The translations under genes were made by a program, and so were the position numbers. The notes under the pieces are model-generated. The model made no database searches. It was not told the origin of the DNA and worked only from the letters and a program-made list of their open reading frames with translations. This document shows, piece after piece, positions 10,639-19,979 of a DNA stretch of 64,000 nucleotides (within the stretch, counting starts at the first letter, position 1; the number at the start of each line of letters is the position of its first letter). The stretch spans positions 5,704,001 to 5,768,000 of the forward strand of contig NC_079876.1 in the NCBI RefSeq assembly GCF_029227915.1. The letters run 5' to 3'. Source of the DNA: Hydractinia symbiolongicarpus (taxonomy: Eukaryota > Cnidaria > Hydrozoa > Anthoathecata > Hydractiniidae).

Positions 10639-12577
10639 CTCTGCGCTGGCGTTATTCACAATGCATTCATCATCCATGCTTAACCTTTCGAAATTTCAAG
10701 ATGAAACCGCTCTTTTAATATAAAATAGCAATCAAACAAATGGTGCCCCCAAATATACGTTTTCACAACAGTAACAAAAATTCCAAAAAAATCTTAGCAA
10801 ACACAAATTTATAACAACTCAAAAAGATATGAGGAAATAAAGACTAAATAGCTTTACATCCACGCTATCCAATTTCTCTTTGCTGGCTGGATTTGCGTTT
10901 GGTATTTTGACATTCTAAGACAGATGCAATACTTTTAAAAGAAAATTCAATAGAACAAACTGGTGCCGCTAAACACACGTTTTTACAACGGTAACAAAAA
11001 TATCTTAGCAACACTATTTTTAAGAACTCAATAAGATATCAGGAAAAAAGGACTAAATACTTTTACATCCAAGCTATCCGACTTCTCTTGGCTGGTGAGA
11101 TTCGCGTTTTGTGTTTTGACATTTTAAGATGGATACAACACTTTGAAAAGAAAATTCCATGAAACAAAGTGGTGCCGCTAAACACACGTTTTTACAACAG
11201 TAACAAATATTTCCGAAAAGACTTAGCAACACGAACTAAAAAAGATTTCAGGAAGAAAGGACGAAATACCTTTACATCTATGCTATCCGCATTTCCTTGG
11301 CTCGTGAGATTTGCGTTTGATATTTTGACTTTCTAGAATAGATACATGTCTTTTATTAGAAAATTGAAAGAAACAAAATGGTGCCACTAAACACACCTTT
11401 TTACAACAGTAACAAAACTATCTTAGCAACACAATGTATAAGAACTTAAAAAAGTATCAGGTAAAAAGGACTAAATACCTTTACATCCATGCTATCCAAT
11501 TTCTCTTTACTGGCTGGATTTGCGCTTGGTATTGTGACATTCTAAGACAGATGCAATACTTTTAAAAGAAAATTCAATGGAACAAACTGGTGCCGCTAAA
11601 CACACGTTTTTACAACAGTAACAAAAATTTCCGAAAAGACTTAGTAACACAAATTTATAAGAACTAAAAAGATGTCAGGAAGAAAGAACTATTACCTTTA
11701 CATCCATGCTATCTAATTTTCTTGGCTCGTGAGATTTGCGTTTCGTATTTTGACTTTCTGGAATAGACACATCTCTTTTATCAGAAAATTGAATTGAACA
11801 AACTGGTGCCGCCATACACACGTTTTTAGAACAGTAAAAAAAATTCCAAAAAAAGTCCTAGTAACTTAAACTTTTTAAGAACTCAAAAAGGTATCAGGAA
11901 AAAAGGACTAAATACCGTGGCATCCATGCTATCTGATTTTTCTTGGCTGGTGAGATTTGCGTTTGGTATTTTGACATTCTAGAATAGATACATGTCTTTT
12001 ATTAGAAAATTGAAAGGAACAAACTGGTGCCGCTAAACACACGCTTTTACAACAGTAACAAAAGTATCTTACCAACACAATTTATAAGAACTCAAAAAGC
12101 TATTACGAAAAAAGTATTAAATACTTTTGCATTCATGCTATCCAATTTTTCTTTGCTGGTGAGATTTGCGTTTGGTATTTTGACTTTCTAGAATAGATAC
12201 ATCACGTTTAAAATAAAATAGAAATTACACAAGCTGGTGCCGCTAAACACACGTTTTTGCAACAGTAACAAAAATAAAGAGATGAAAGAAGAAATTGGTC
12301 AAATTTTGGTTAGCAATAGCTCGCCAATTTGTCTTTTGTTATCAGTGCTTGAATATTTGCCTTTCTAAGGTGGAAGGTAGAACATTTAAAATATACTTAC
12401 CGCCGGTAAACACGCGTATTAGAACTTATATTTGCTGCCACTTTTCATGGATACTCCGAAAATAAACTCTTTGCTTAAATCTAACCAATGATTCAGAAAG
12501 AAAAAGATTTTTAATACCTTTGCGTCCGCGCCAGGATTATTAACTTTTCTTTTATCACCTGTGTTTGAAATTTCGAA
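10639..12577 (-). repeat. Mini-exon array: seven 209-221-bp units each with a 63-nt exon-like segment
   Basis: Exon-like segments on the minus strand lie at 12187-12125, 11978-11916, 11757-11696, 11541-11479, 11332-11270, 11123-11061 and 10914-10852. Spacing is 209, 221, 216, 209, 209 and 209 bp. Each is 63 nt and phase 0 (the 11757 copy is 62). Most sit between tctag/cttag and GTATTT, and they encode variants of NVKIPNANPASKEKLDSMDVK. Two sub-types differ at the start (NVK or KVK) and in the middle (NPASKEK or NLTSQ). Defects: the 11757 unit lacks one A and shifts frame, the 11123 unit has AA for the acceptor AG, and the 10914 unit has CT for the donor GT. The non-exonic parts are equally conserved between copies, so the unit was duplicated as exon plus intron. 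A related exon lies at 12577-12518 and a decayed copy near 12300-12370. Confidence 0.75.
12518..12577 (-). CDS. Putative 60-nt exon leading the mini-exon array
   Basis: Open 60-nt segment (FEISNTGDKRKVNNPGADAK) with acceptor gaag and donor AAG/GTATTA. Its length, phase and general composition (Lys/Asn/Asp) resemble the 63-nt array exons, so it may be their diverged ancestor. No domain is seen. Confidence 0.4.
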
Positions 12578-12599
12578 CTTCTATGATTAATTTAAGGAC

Positions 12600-13520
12600 T
12601 TGGTTTAGGATTATAATTTTACTGCTTTTGGGTATCACATATCCTAAAGAAGTAAATTTCGAACTTAAACTCTGTTGATGAAATTTAGTGGAGATATAGA
12701 ATATTATAAAAGAAAACAGCTGTCAGAATTAAAATATTGCTGACCTGAGAGCTAGTGCTTTTACCGCTTAGCATTATGAGTTGATAAGATTGGCTTTTAT
12801 AATTTGATAATTTGATAATTTAAACTTTATAATATTACTATATGGCACAATGCTAAAAAAGAGACTTTTTCTCTGATCGCATTAAGCGGTAGGGGTATAA
12901 TAATATTCCTTTATTGATTTTTATTGATTTACTTCTAAGAACGAAGGCATTTGCTATAGCTGCGTGGTACAGAAGGGAACAGAATTGTTAAGATTTCAAA
13001 AAATAATATGCCTTCAAAAGAACGGAATTACCTGAAGATTCACCACAAAGTCCACTTCAAGTCAGCGGGAACTAAAAATAGAAAGGAACAAATAGACGGA
13101 TACGGCCTTAGAATTAACTTGATGAGATAAAATGGAATTTTTTGCAACATTTGGCATAAGTAGTCTATTCTGTAATAAGATTGGATAAGTTGTAAATGTA
13201 CCTTCACTTTCAGAATGTTAATCTTTTACTGTCGCTACCTCTTGCTTTATTTCCTAAATTGTAAAAATTATGAACTGAAAAAAATAGTATGAAAACTATT
13301 TAAAACAGTTATATCCTATTGCAAACTGATATTATTGGAACATTGCTGCAATATAGTGAAACCATTTATATACCATATATTTCTTGTTGAGGAGGGAACA
13401 TTCTAATGCATTTTCCTTTTGTGGGGTGGGTGGATAAATCTAAACCGGAATGTGCGGTAAATGATGGTTTTGTGTAATCTACGCTACTGTGCGCTTGCAA
13501 ATATAAATAGGAGAAATGCA
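12600..13520. other. Spacer within the minus-strand locus
   Basis: AT-rich. A candidate 38-nt segment near 13058-13021 has splice-like borders but a stop in each frame. Nothing else is supported. Confidence 0.4.
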
Positions 13521-13564
13521 CGCTTTGTTAATTTAATTATTTCGAAATGCTTACGCTTTTCGGT

Positions 13565-13922
13565 ACAGCCTCCTTTGGCATTTCTTCGTCCGCCATCAAC
13601 TCCGTAATCTGTTAAAGCATAGTTATTGATTTTGTGTAAATCTTAGCGTAAATGTTCTTATCAATTAGGTTTTAAAAAAAATGTTTAGACCACAAAACAA
13701 AGAAACATTAAAAAAATAAATAAATAAACACATAAAATTGTAGATTTTGTTACAGGACAGGAAAAGATTTTGTAATGCCGCAAAAATAAAGCAAAAGCAA
13801 TAACTTTACCCGTTTAATCTTAATAAACCTGAATATTGTAGACTTGCTTGAAGAATTTGATATGATATAATAGAAAAAAACGTTTTTGTTACCTGTTTCT
13901 GATTTAGTCGAATTGGACTTCT
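13565..13922 (-). CDS. Two putative short exons after the SET region
   Basis: Segment 13922-13895 (28 nt, after gattttag, before GTAACA) follows the SET exon in phase 0 and reads KSNSTKSET. A second segment, near 13614-13561, is bounded by ctttaacag and GTAAGC and is open in two frames. Both are on the same strand and in compatible phase with the SET exon at 14195-14006. They are short and unconserved, so confidence is low. Confidence 0.3.
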
Positions 13923-14005
13923 AAAATCTTTATTCTAAAATACACTATGACACGTAAATGTTTCTGTGGTAGGAATTATTAGGACTTAATTATAAATGTC
14001 CCTAC

Positions 14006-14434
14006 CTTCCTCCATTCTAAACCTCCAACACCATAATCATACCGAAGCTCTTCATAAGGCGAAATTTCTCTAATGGAGAACAGACACAAATGCGGTCTTC
14101 CATCCACCTCCACAACTTCCATTTTACAATTAGACTTATTAAATGGAGAGTCATTTACCAGTCTTGCTAAACAATCGCTATTTGTAGCATCAATGCTATA
14201 ATGATCAATTGATTTTAATATTCAAGAATAATTAGTAGTGACGAGTGCAATAACAAATGTGCACTTACCTTAACATTTGTTTCTTATGCTTAAAAAAAGT
14301 ATACGTAGGATCCATAATTATTCAAATGATGTTGGTTTAACATATCTTCTCCTAAGCTTGCGTCTAGCAATTCTCCTCTATATTCAAGAAGAAATATTTT
14401 TTTGGAATTTCTTTTAAAGCGATAACACCATATC
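14006..14434 (-). pseudogene. KMT5A-like SET-domain segment (two exons), two frameshifts
   Basis: Two exons, 14434-14269 and 14195-14006, joined by a consensus donor (AAG/GTAAGT) and acceptor (ATTATAG/C) that together restore a SIDAT motif. In order the frames read GYGVIALKEIPK (start of SET), FLLEYRGELL, YVYFFKHKKQ, SIDATNSDCLARLVNDS (the usual NHS motif is NDS here), VDGRPHLCLFS and EELRYDYG. This order is the SET core of KMT5A-type lysine methyltransferases. The first exon needs a frame change at an A7 run (about 14396-14402) and a second at a T7 run (about 14291-14297). The second exon is clean. Because the two shifts compensate, the copy may be young and decaying, or the runs may be miscalled. 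Confidence 0.65.
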
Positions 14435-14539
14435 CTAAGGCAATAATGAAGGTAACTAATTAAACAAAAAATGTACCATAACAAAGCAATATTTTGTTTT
14501 TGTAAATAACCAAAATACTAATAATAGAATACTAACCCT

Positions 14540-14670
14540 ATAATAACTGTTTATGAGGGCAATACTGGAGAATATTGACCGACGTCAAAGTATTGCCCGA
14601 GCTTGTGAGGGCAATACGTGGCAGAGGTCAATATTCGAAGGTATTGCCCGAAATAAACAGTTATTATATG
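14540..14670. mobile_element. Short MITE with about 28-bp terminal inverted repeats
   Basis: Starts with TATAATAACTGTTTATGAGG and ends with the inverse of TATAATAACTGTTTATTTCGG. GGGCAATAC words recur in both orientations inside. It is about 130 bp with no coding capacity. Related GGGTAATA/TATTGCCCG words at 14995-15100 may be a second, diverged copy. Confidence 0.65.
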
Positions 14671-14933
14671 GATTATTATCCGCGTACTGCATTTTAAGAC
14701 CAAAAATATAACATTATAAGCAGGATGTAGAAACTTTGTCTTTATAGAAACTGTTCCCATATGGAACGTACATTCGAACTAACTAATATGTTTTTTTAAA
14801 ATCGAATATCGTGTAAACATCACAGGTTTTTATTGTAGCTGCAACATAGAATTCTTGAAAATATAAAAGTAAGTTTCACTTATTTTTCGCGTTTTGTTTA
14901 CTTTTTTTCGTGTTTAAAGTTTAAATATGTTGG

Positions 14934-14963
14934 CATTAAATGTATTTACATTTAATGCCACCA
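14934..14963. repeat. Perfect hairpin, 13-bp arms
   Basis: GGCATTAAATGTA and its exact inverse are separated by 2 bases, so this would form a strong stem-loop or cruciform. It lies between the MITE and the kinase downstream exons. Confidence 0.7.
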
Positions 14964-15264
14964 TATTTAAACGTAAAACACGGTTGCTGTGGTAGCGGGT
15001 AATACCGTGGAATATTGCCCGCTATGACGTAAGTTCTAACCAATCAAATCGCGCGATAATCAGAAATATTGATGCCGCCCTATTACCCGGGTAATAACAT
15101 TCATTTAAATACATATTTGCTCAATAATACTAGAAGAATTGCAAAATTGCATGTTCTACATTGTTAAGCAGCTACATTGTACATAGTGTTTAAAAACAAC
15201 AAAGACGCAAGGTGGTCTGTTTTAAGTTTTTAAAATTTTTAGAAGATAAGATTGCTAGAACTTA

Positions 15265-15524
15265 CTTCCGTTTTCACGTGACTTTTGTGTGCTGCAGTTT
15301 TTCACATTCTGTTGAAAGAAAAACCCATATTATTCACTAGCATCATAGAGATTTGGGAAACACAAAGACAAACTTGGCTTGTGAAGAGCATGTGTAAAGT
15401 TGATTTATCTTCCGCCTTCATTACATCATAATATTCTTTCAATTACAGAAATCCTACCGTTACTAGAACACGCAAGAGAGGTATCCACGCTTGGCCGTTG
15501 TATGTCCACGCATCCACTTGCAAC
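15265..15524 (-). CDS. Putative downstream exons of the kinase gene
   Basis: Exon 15524-15458 (67 nt, tgtcag acceptor, GTAGGA donor) joins the kinase exon in phase 0 and reads VASGCVDIQRPSVDTSLACSSN. A further segment near 15310-15265 has acceptor tttcaacag and donor GTAAGT. In the inherited phase it reaches a TGA after about 12 codons, so it could hold the end of the protein. The peptide is low-complexity and supported only by splice sites and phase. Confidence 0.35.
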
Positions 15525-15952
15525 CTGACATAAAGGAGACCATGGTTTGTCAAACTAGCCTTACATTTTCTATGAATCTTAATCTGAAAGAAACTTATGA
15601 GTTTTTTTTCAAATTTGAAGAATTCAGTTTCCTGGTATTTTTTTTATTAATTGTAGTATTAAAACACAAGACAGGTTTTATAAGATAGAATAATCAACTC
15701 ACAGAAGGGTTTCTTTCCAATTCTGAGATAACCTGAATGTAAAAAGTCGTTTACACATAATAAAGACAAGGAGATATAAAAATATATAGAAATGAATAGC
15801 ATATATTTTGCATGAATGACAATCGGCATCCATACATAATTTTGCAGATAATTGGCATTTAATAATCTACTGTTAGAAGAGTACTTTTTCGAAATCCAAT
15901 TTTGTAGTACCACTTCAGATATTACTTAAAATATAAACCTGAGTTTATCTAC

Positions 15953-18039
15953 CTCTGTTATTGACGGTCTAAGGATTGAGTTTTGGTGCCAACACTTTTG
16001 TATTATGTTTCTAACGGCGGTTGTATCATCTTCGTAAAGGTCTTCTACGAGCTTCAGACTTGGTCGTATGCCTTATTCAATCGCGTCCTTGATCAAAGCA
16101 TCTGAGCAAATTGGAACTGTGTTCTCCCAAGGTGTACCCAAGTTGCTGAGTATTTCATACAGAGTTATTCCAACACTGTATACATCTGTGGCTTGTGAAA
16201 AAGTGACTGTTTTAGCACTAACAATTTCAGGTGGAACGTACGCCAACGTCGTCCCTAAAACAAACTCCTTAAAATGTAAGATTTGTAAAAGTTTTTATAC
16301 ATACCATTCTTTAAATAACCAACTAACCGATAACTCTTTCAGCTCAGCTTAACTTTAGCGAGAATAAAAGACTTAAAAGTGTTTTTTTAGCTGGATGTGC
16401 TTATTTTTTTTATAAAATGGTAGCTGAAGTTGTTCTAATTGTTTTTGTAAGAACCTAGTTTATAAGAACGATTTTAAGACAGAGTTTTTTTTATTAAGAA
16501 TACACTTTTTGAATTAATTTTCTTTGATTTGCTGCCGCTTTCTTAACTTTTTTTTAGGAAAATTGGATCTGATATTTAAAACCTTACTTAGAACTTGATA
16601 AAATTATATAGCAAACAAACAAACTGCTACAGCAAGTTTTAAATTCACCGAGGCTTATTAGTAACAGACGAAATTAGGAAGGCTCAAGCTGCAATAATAA
16701 TGGTAACACAACTTCAACTTTAGTGATTCCGTGAATGATTTTTAAATCAAAAAATCAAAATTCCTTGAGAATTGAGAGCATATTAAGAACTATCCAGCCT
16801 GGATAGCTTTAAGAATTATAAGAAAAAAATAATGTCAGTCTACAATTATTAACAAACAATCTTTTTAGAACAGTTATGTTAATAATATTAATCATCATCC
16901 GCACATCAAACAAATCACAATATTTAACATGATGCAAAACTCTAATTACTGAGATACAATTATTTTAGAATAGTTCTTTATTCCTTTTTTTAGATTTACG
17001 TTTATGTTTTTACAACTTTAACATCATCTATTTCTTCCAAACTGGAAAATATTTGCCAATTGTAAATTTTACCACATATTTTCCTAATTTGATGGGGCAC
17101 CGAATAAGAACATTTAAAGCTAAAATATAGTGTTAAAAAAAAGCATTTTCATTTTCTACTAAGATTTAAGTGTTCTTATAAAAAAAACATGTAATAGCTA
17201 GTAAAAAGGGAAGTAAAATTGTTTGGGAATATATACTCGTGGTAACCCCAGACTCAGATTATTTTCTGATATTCAGGCTGAGTATGTTATTATTGTGTTC
17301 TAAGTTTTTGCCAAAATCTTATTGGTTTATAAACAAGGTATTTTTAAAAAAGCTGTAAATACAGACTGACGATGAAGCAATTCAAAAACTCTATCCAATT
17401 AATTTTTTTTTTTACCAAATATGTATACTCTAAGAGAAAATGAAACCCACCTTTAAGAGAATTGTTCGTAATGTTGCTTGTGCATGTATCTTTGAATGCA
17501 GAGACTTCGTTAAAATCTGCAACTTTGACGACAATATCACTCAATTGACCATCAACAAGCATGTTTGTTGCCTTGATGTCTTTATGGATAATACCTTTTT
17601 GATGTAAATAAAGAATACCTTGACATGCTTGAGCAGCGTAATTGGTCCTCTCTCGTAGTACCATATATTCATGGTCATTAAAAACAGTAAGCAGCTCCTT
17701 CAAGTTGTGTACCACTTCATCTTGGCAAAGTACTTCACAGTATTCAAAAGCCAGTGTCGATGGTCTGACAGAGTAACTGCGAAATCTTACGACGTATGGG
17801 TGAAGTTGTCGCAAGGAACAAGCAGCCTTTAGTAACTGTTTCTTTGAAAGGATTTGTTTAAATTTCTTTACAGCAGCAATTTTGTCTCTTATTTTGTGTT
17901 TAAACACAATTGCAGAAGAACCTTCACCTATAATCATGTCCTCTGAAATATTCAGCGGGATGTTAGGTATCTCTAAATGTTTAACTTTTTCTTCCATTTG
18001 AGTAATACTCTTGGATGACGAGAACGAAAACCCAGCCAT
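15953..18039 (-). pseudogene. Protein kinase (TKL/Ser-Thr-like), two exons, in-frame stop in the C-lobe
   Basis: Exon 1 is 18039-17451 (589 nt, donor GTGGGT) and exon 2 is 16254-15953 (302 nt, acceptor tgttttag). They join in phase 1 to give LKGTTLAYVPPEI. Motifs: glycine loop GEGSSAIVF (residues about 38-46), AAVKKF with the ATP-binding Lys, a catalytic loop IIHKDIKATNML (HKD instead of HRD, Asp and Asn kept), ADFNE in place of DFG (Asp kept), PPE for APE, then DVYSVGITLYEIL and a CW...RPS tail. A TAA at 16073-16075 interrupts the C-lobe just before GIRPSL, where kinases carry the conserved xxRP. Either the gene is inactivated or the protein ends early. The substrate cannot be judged. Confidence 0.75.
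16930..17060. repeat. Dispersed repeat, copy 1 of 2
   Basis: About 130 bp including TTTAACATCATCTATTTCTTC and CCAAACTGGAAAAT. It reappears in the same orientation at about 19502-19632. It lies inside the kinase intron. Confidence 0.7.
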
Positions 18040-18841
18040 TTTATTTACTTTAAAGAAGATAATACATATGTTTTACCACGAAAGGCTTGTTGTCGAATGT
18101 CAAAAAACGTGGAAAAAATTTTGCTTATAATTTATCATTTCACAATATCATTTGTAGTTCGGCATGTTCTTCCTTTGAAACTTTGAATTTTTTTAATAAT
18201 CGTAGCAGGTTATTTTATGACATCATCATAAGACGCCGACCTTCTTTGGCATATGACTCACACCTTTTATCAACATAGGTAAAGTTAATTTTTTTCTTTT
18301 AGGGGAGGGGGCGGGGATGGAAAGGTTTTGTATAAAACGGTTATGTGCTTCTCAAGTACAAGAAAATAGGAGAATTATCTCAGCCTCAAATACTTGTAAA
18401 ATATTCTTACCATGGCTACAGCCGGAAAGCATTTAATTACCCTTAATATGCCTAAAGATAGTTAAAAAACAGTGGAAAGTAATTAAACAAATTGTAAACG
18501 ATAGGTGAGCTGACAAGAAAATAAACATGCAGTATAAGAAATTAAACTTTTAATTAAAATTTGTGCATCACACAAATTTTCATATCTAAAACAAAAGATC
18601 GAGCCTACGTATATCCTTAGGATATTCCTAATTTTTAACCCATTTCTCAGCCTCGATATTCTTATATAAAGAACCGTGTAGTTCCTTTTTTTCAAACAAA
18701 GAAAGTTTTTAAACACGAGCAAACTTTTTTTGCTATTTTTAAAACGTGTCTCTATTCTAAATTGTAACAGACACACTTAAAAACAAAACATTTGATAATC
18801 ATTCGAAATACACTTTCGAAATGAACTTTTAAAATTAGATA

Positions 18842-19367
18842 TACTGTAATTCCCCTTTTTTAGCTCCCTCCCTTTACTTAGCCCGCCCTTCTAAGAAACC
18901 CCCGCCCCCAGCGATTCAAAAAGTTATTTAGCCCCCTCCCTTTATTTAACCCTTTATTTTAAAAAAATAAAAAAAATAAATAAAATAAAAATAAAAACAA
19001 AATAAAAAAGTAAAGGTAGTCAAAGAAATTCGATATTATTCGTTGATTTACAACGATATCCATATGCTGCAGCTTTAATTTTTTCTCCCAAAGTTTTTTT
19101 TGCAAAATATCTATGGTTTTTTTTTACAACGGGCTGTATGTTCCAGGCACTAAAAGTTCATAATTCTTCTGTTAGATGAAGATGATGATGAAACAGATGA
19201 AGTTAACATTATGTATTAATTTGAAAAATAGATATTGTGTTTAAAATTCTATTATTTATTTAGCCCCCTCCTTTTAATTAGCCCCCCACCCCTTCTATTA
19301 AGCCCCCCGTCTAAAACCTCCAGAATTTAATAAGCTCACTGGGGGCTAAAAATAGGAATTACGGTAA
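18842..19367. mobile_element. Non-autonomous DNA element (MITE), about 525 bp
   Basis: Starts TACTGTAATTCCCCTTTTTT and ends with the inverse of TACCGTAATTCCTATTTTTAG. Both ends carry AGCCCCC-type pyrimidine repeats, and similar AGCCCCCTCC words occur inside. There is no open frame. A poly-A-rich centre (18960-19010) and a GATGATGATG run complete it. TA lies at both ends, as for TA-targeting elements. Confidence 0.7.
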
Positions 19368-19501
19368 GCATGTTCAATTGCAAAAATAATCGAAATAAAA
19401 AGCTTGCTCGCTAATGTTGATTTGTACTGTCAATAAAAGTAAAAATTAAGAACATTCAGAACGTACTCAACCTGAATTTTTTATAGATTATAGGAACATA
19501 A

Positions 19502-19632
19502 CGATGCAAAACTCTTATTACTAAGAAACAATTATTTTAGAACAGTTCTTTATTCTTTTTACCAGATTTGCGTTTATGTTTTTACAATAAGATAACTTTA
19601 ACATCATCTATTTCTTCCAAACTGGAAAATGC
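19502..19632. repeat. Dispersed repeat, copy 2 of 2
   Basis: Direct copy of the segment at 16930-17060, with small indels. The two copies bracket the first kinase exon and the 525-bp MITE. Confidence 0.7.
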
Positions 19633-19979
19633 TCATCATCATCGGTAAATCTTAACATATACTGCACTATTTTTCAGAATAACGGTAAGAAAAACATTTA
19701 AGGCTAAAAAGCATTAAAAATAAAAACAAATCCAGCCTCCGCTAAATTTTATGCTTTGTTATAATAAAAACCGTCCTTTTGTATCTTTTCCCTTTTATTT
19801 CATAGTGAAACAGGGCAACTTTTTCCACACAAATAATGAAATAATACACTGTCAAACAAAAGATAGTTCCAATCACATATTCCATATATGTTTCATTAAG
19901 CAGAAGAAAAAAATAATTATAATTACGGGCCAAGTTTGGAAGATAGTGTAGTGTGCGGAAACATGAAATAATTCCCAAT

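Noticed and set aside
13021-13058. Candidate exon between splice-like sites
   Set aside because: All three frames contain stops, so it could only be an untranslated or false exon.
16068-16352. Plus-strand 94-codon frame
   Set aside because: Shadow of the kinase exon on the minus strand, which has clear motifs and matching splice sites.
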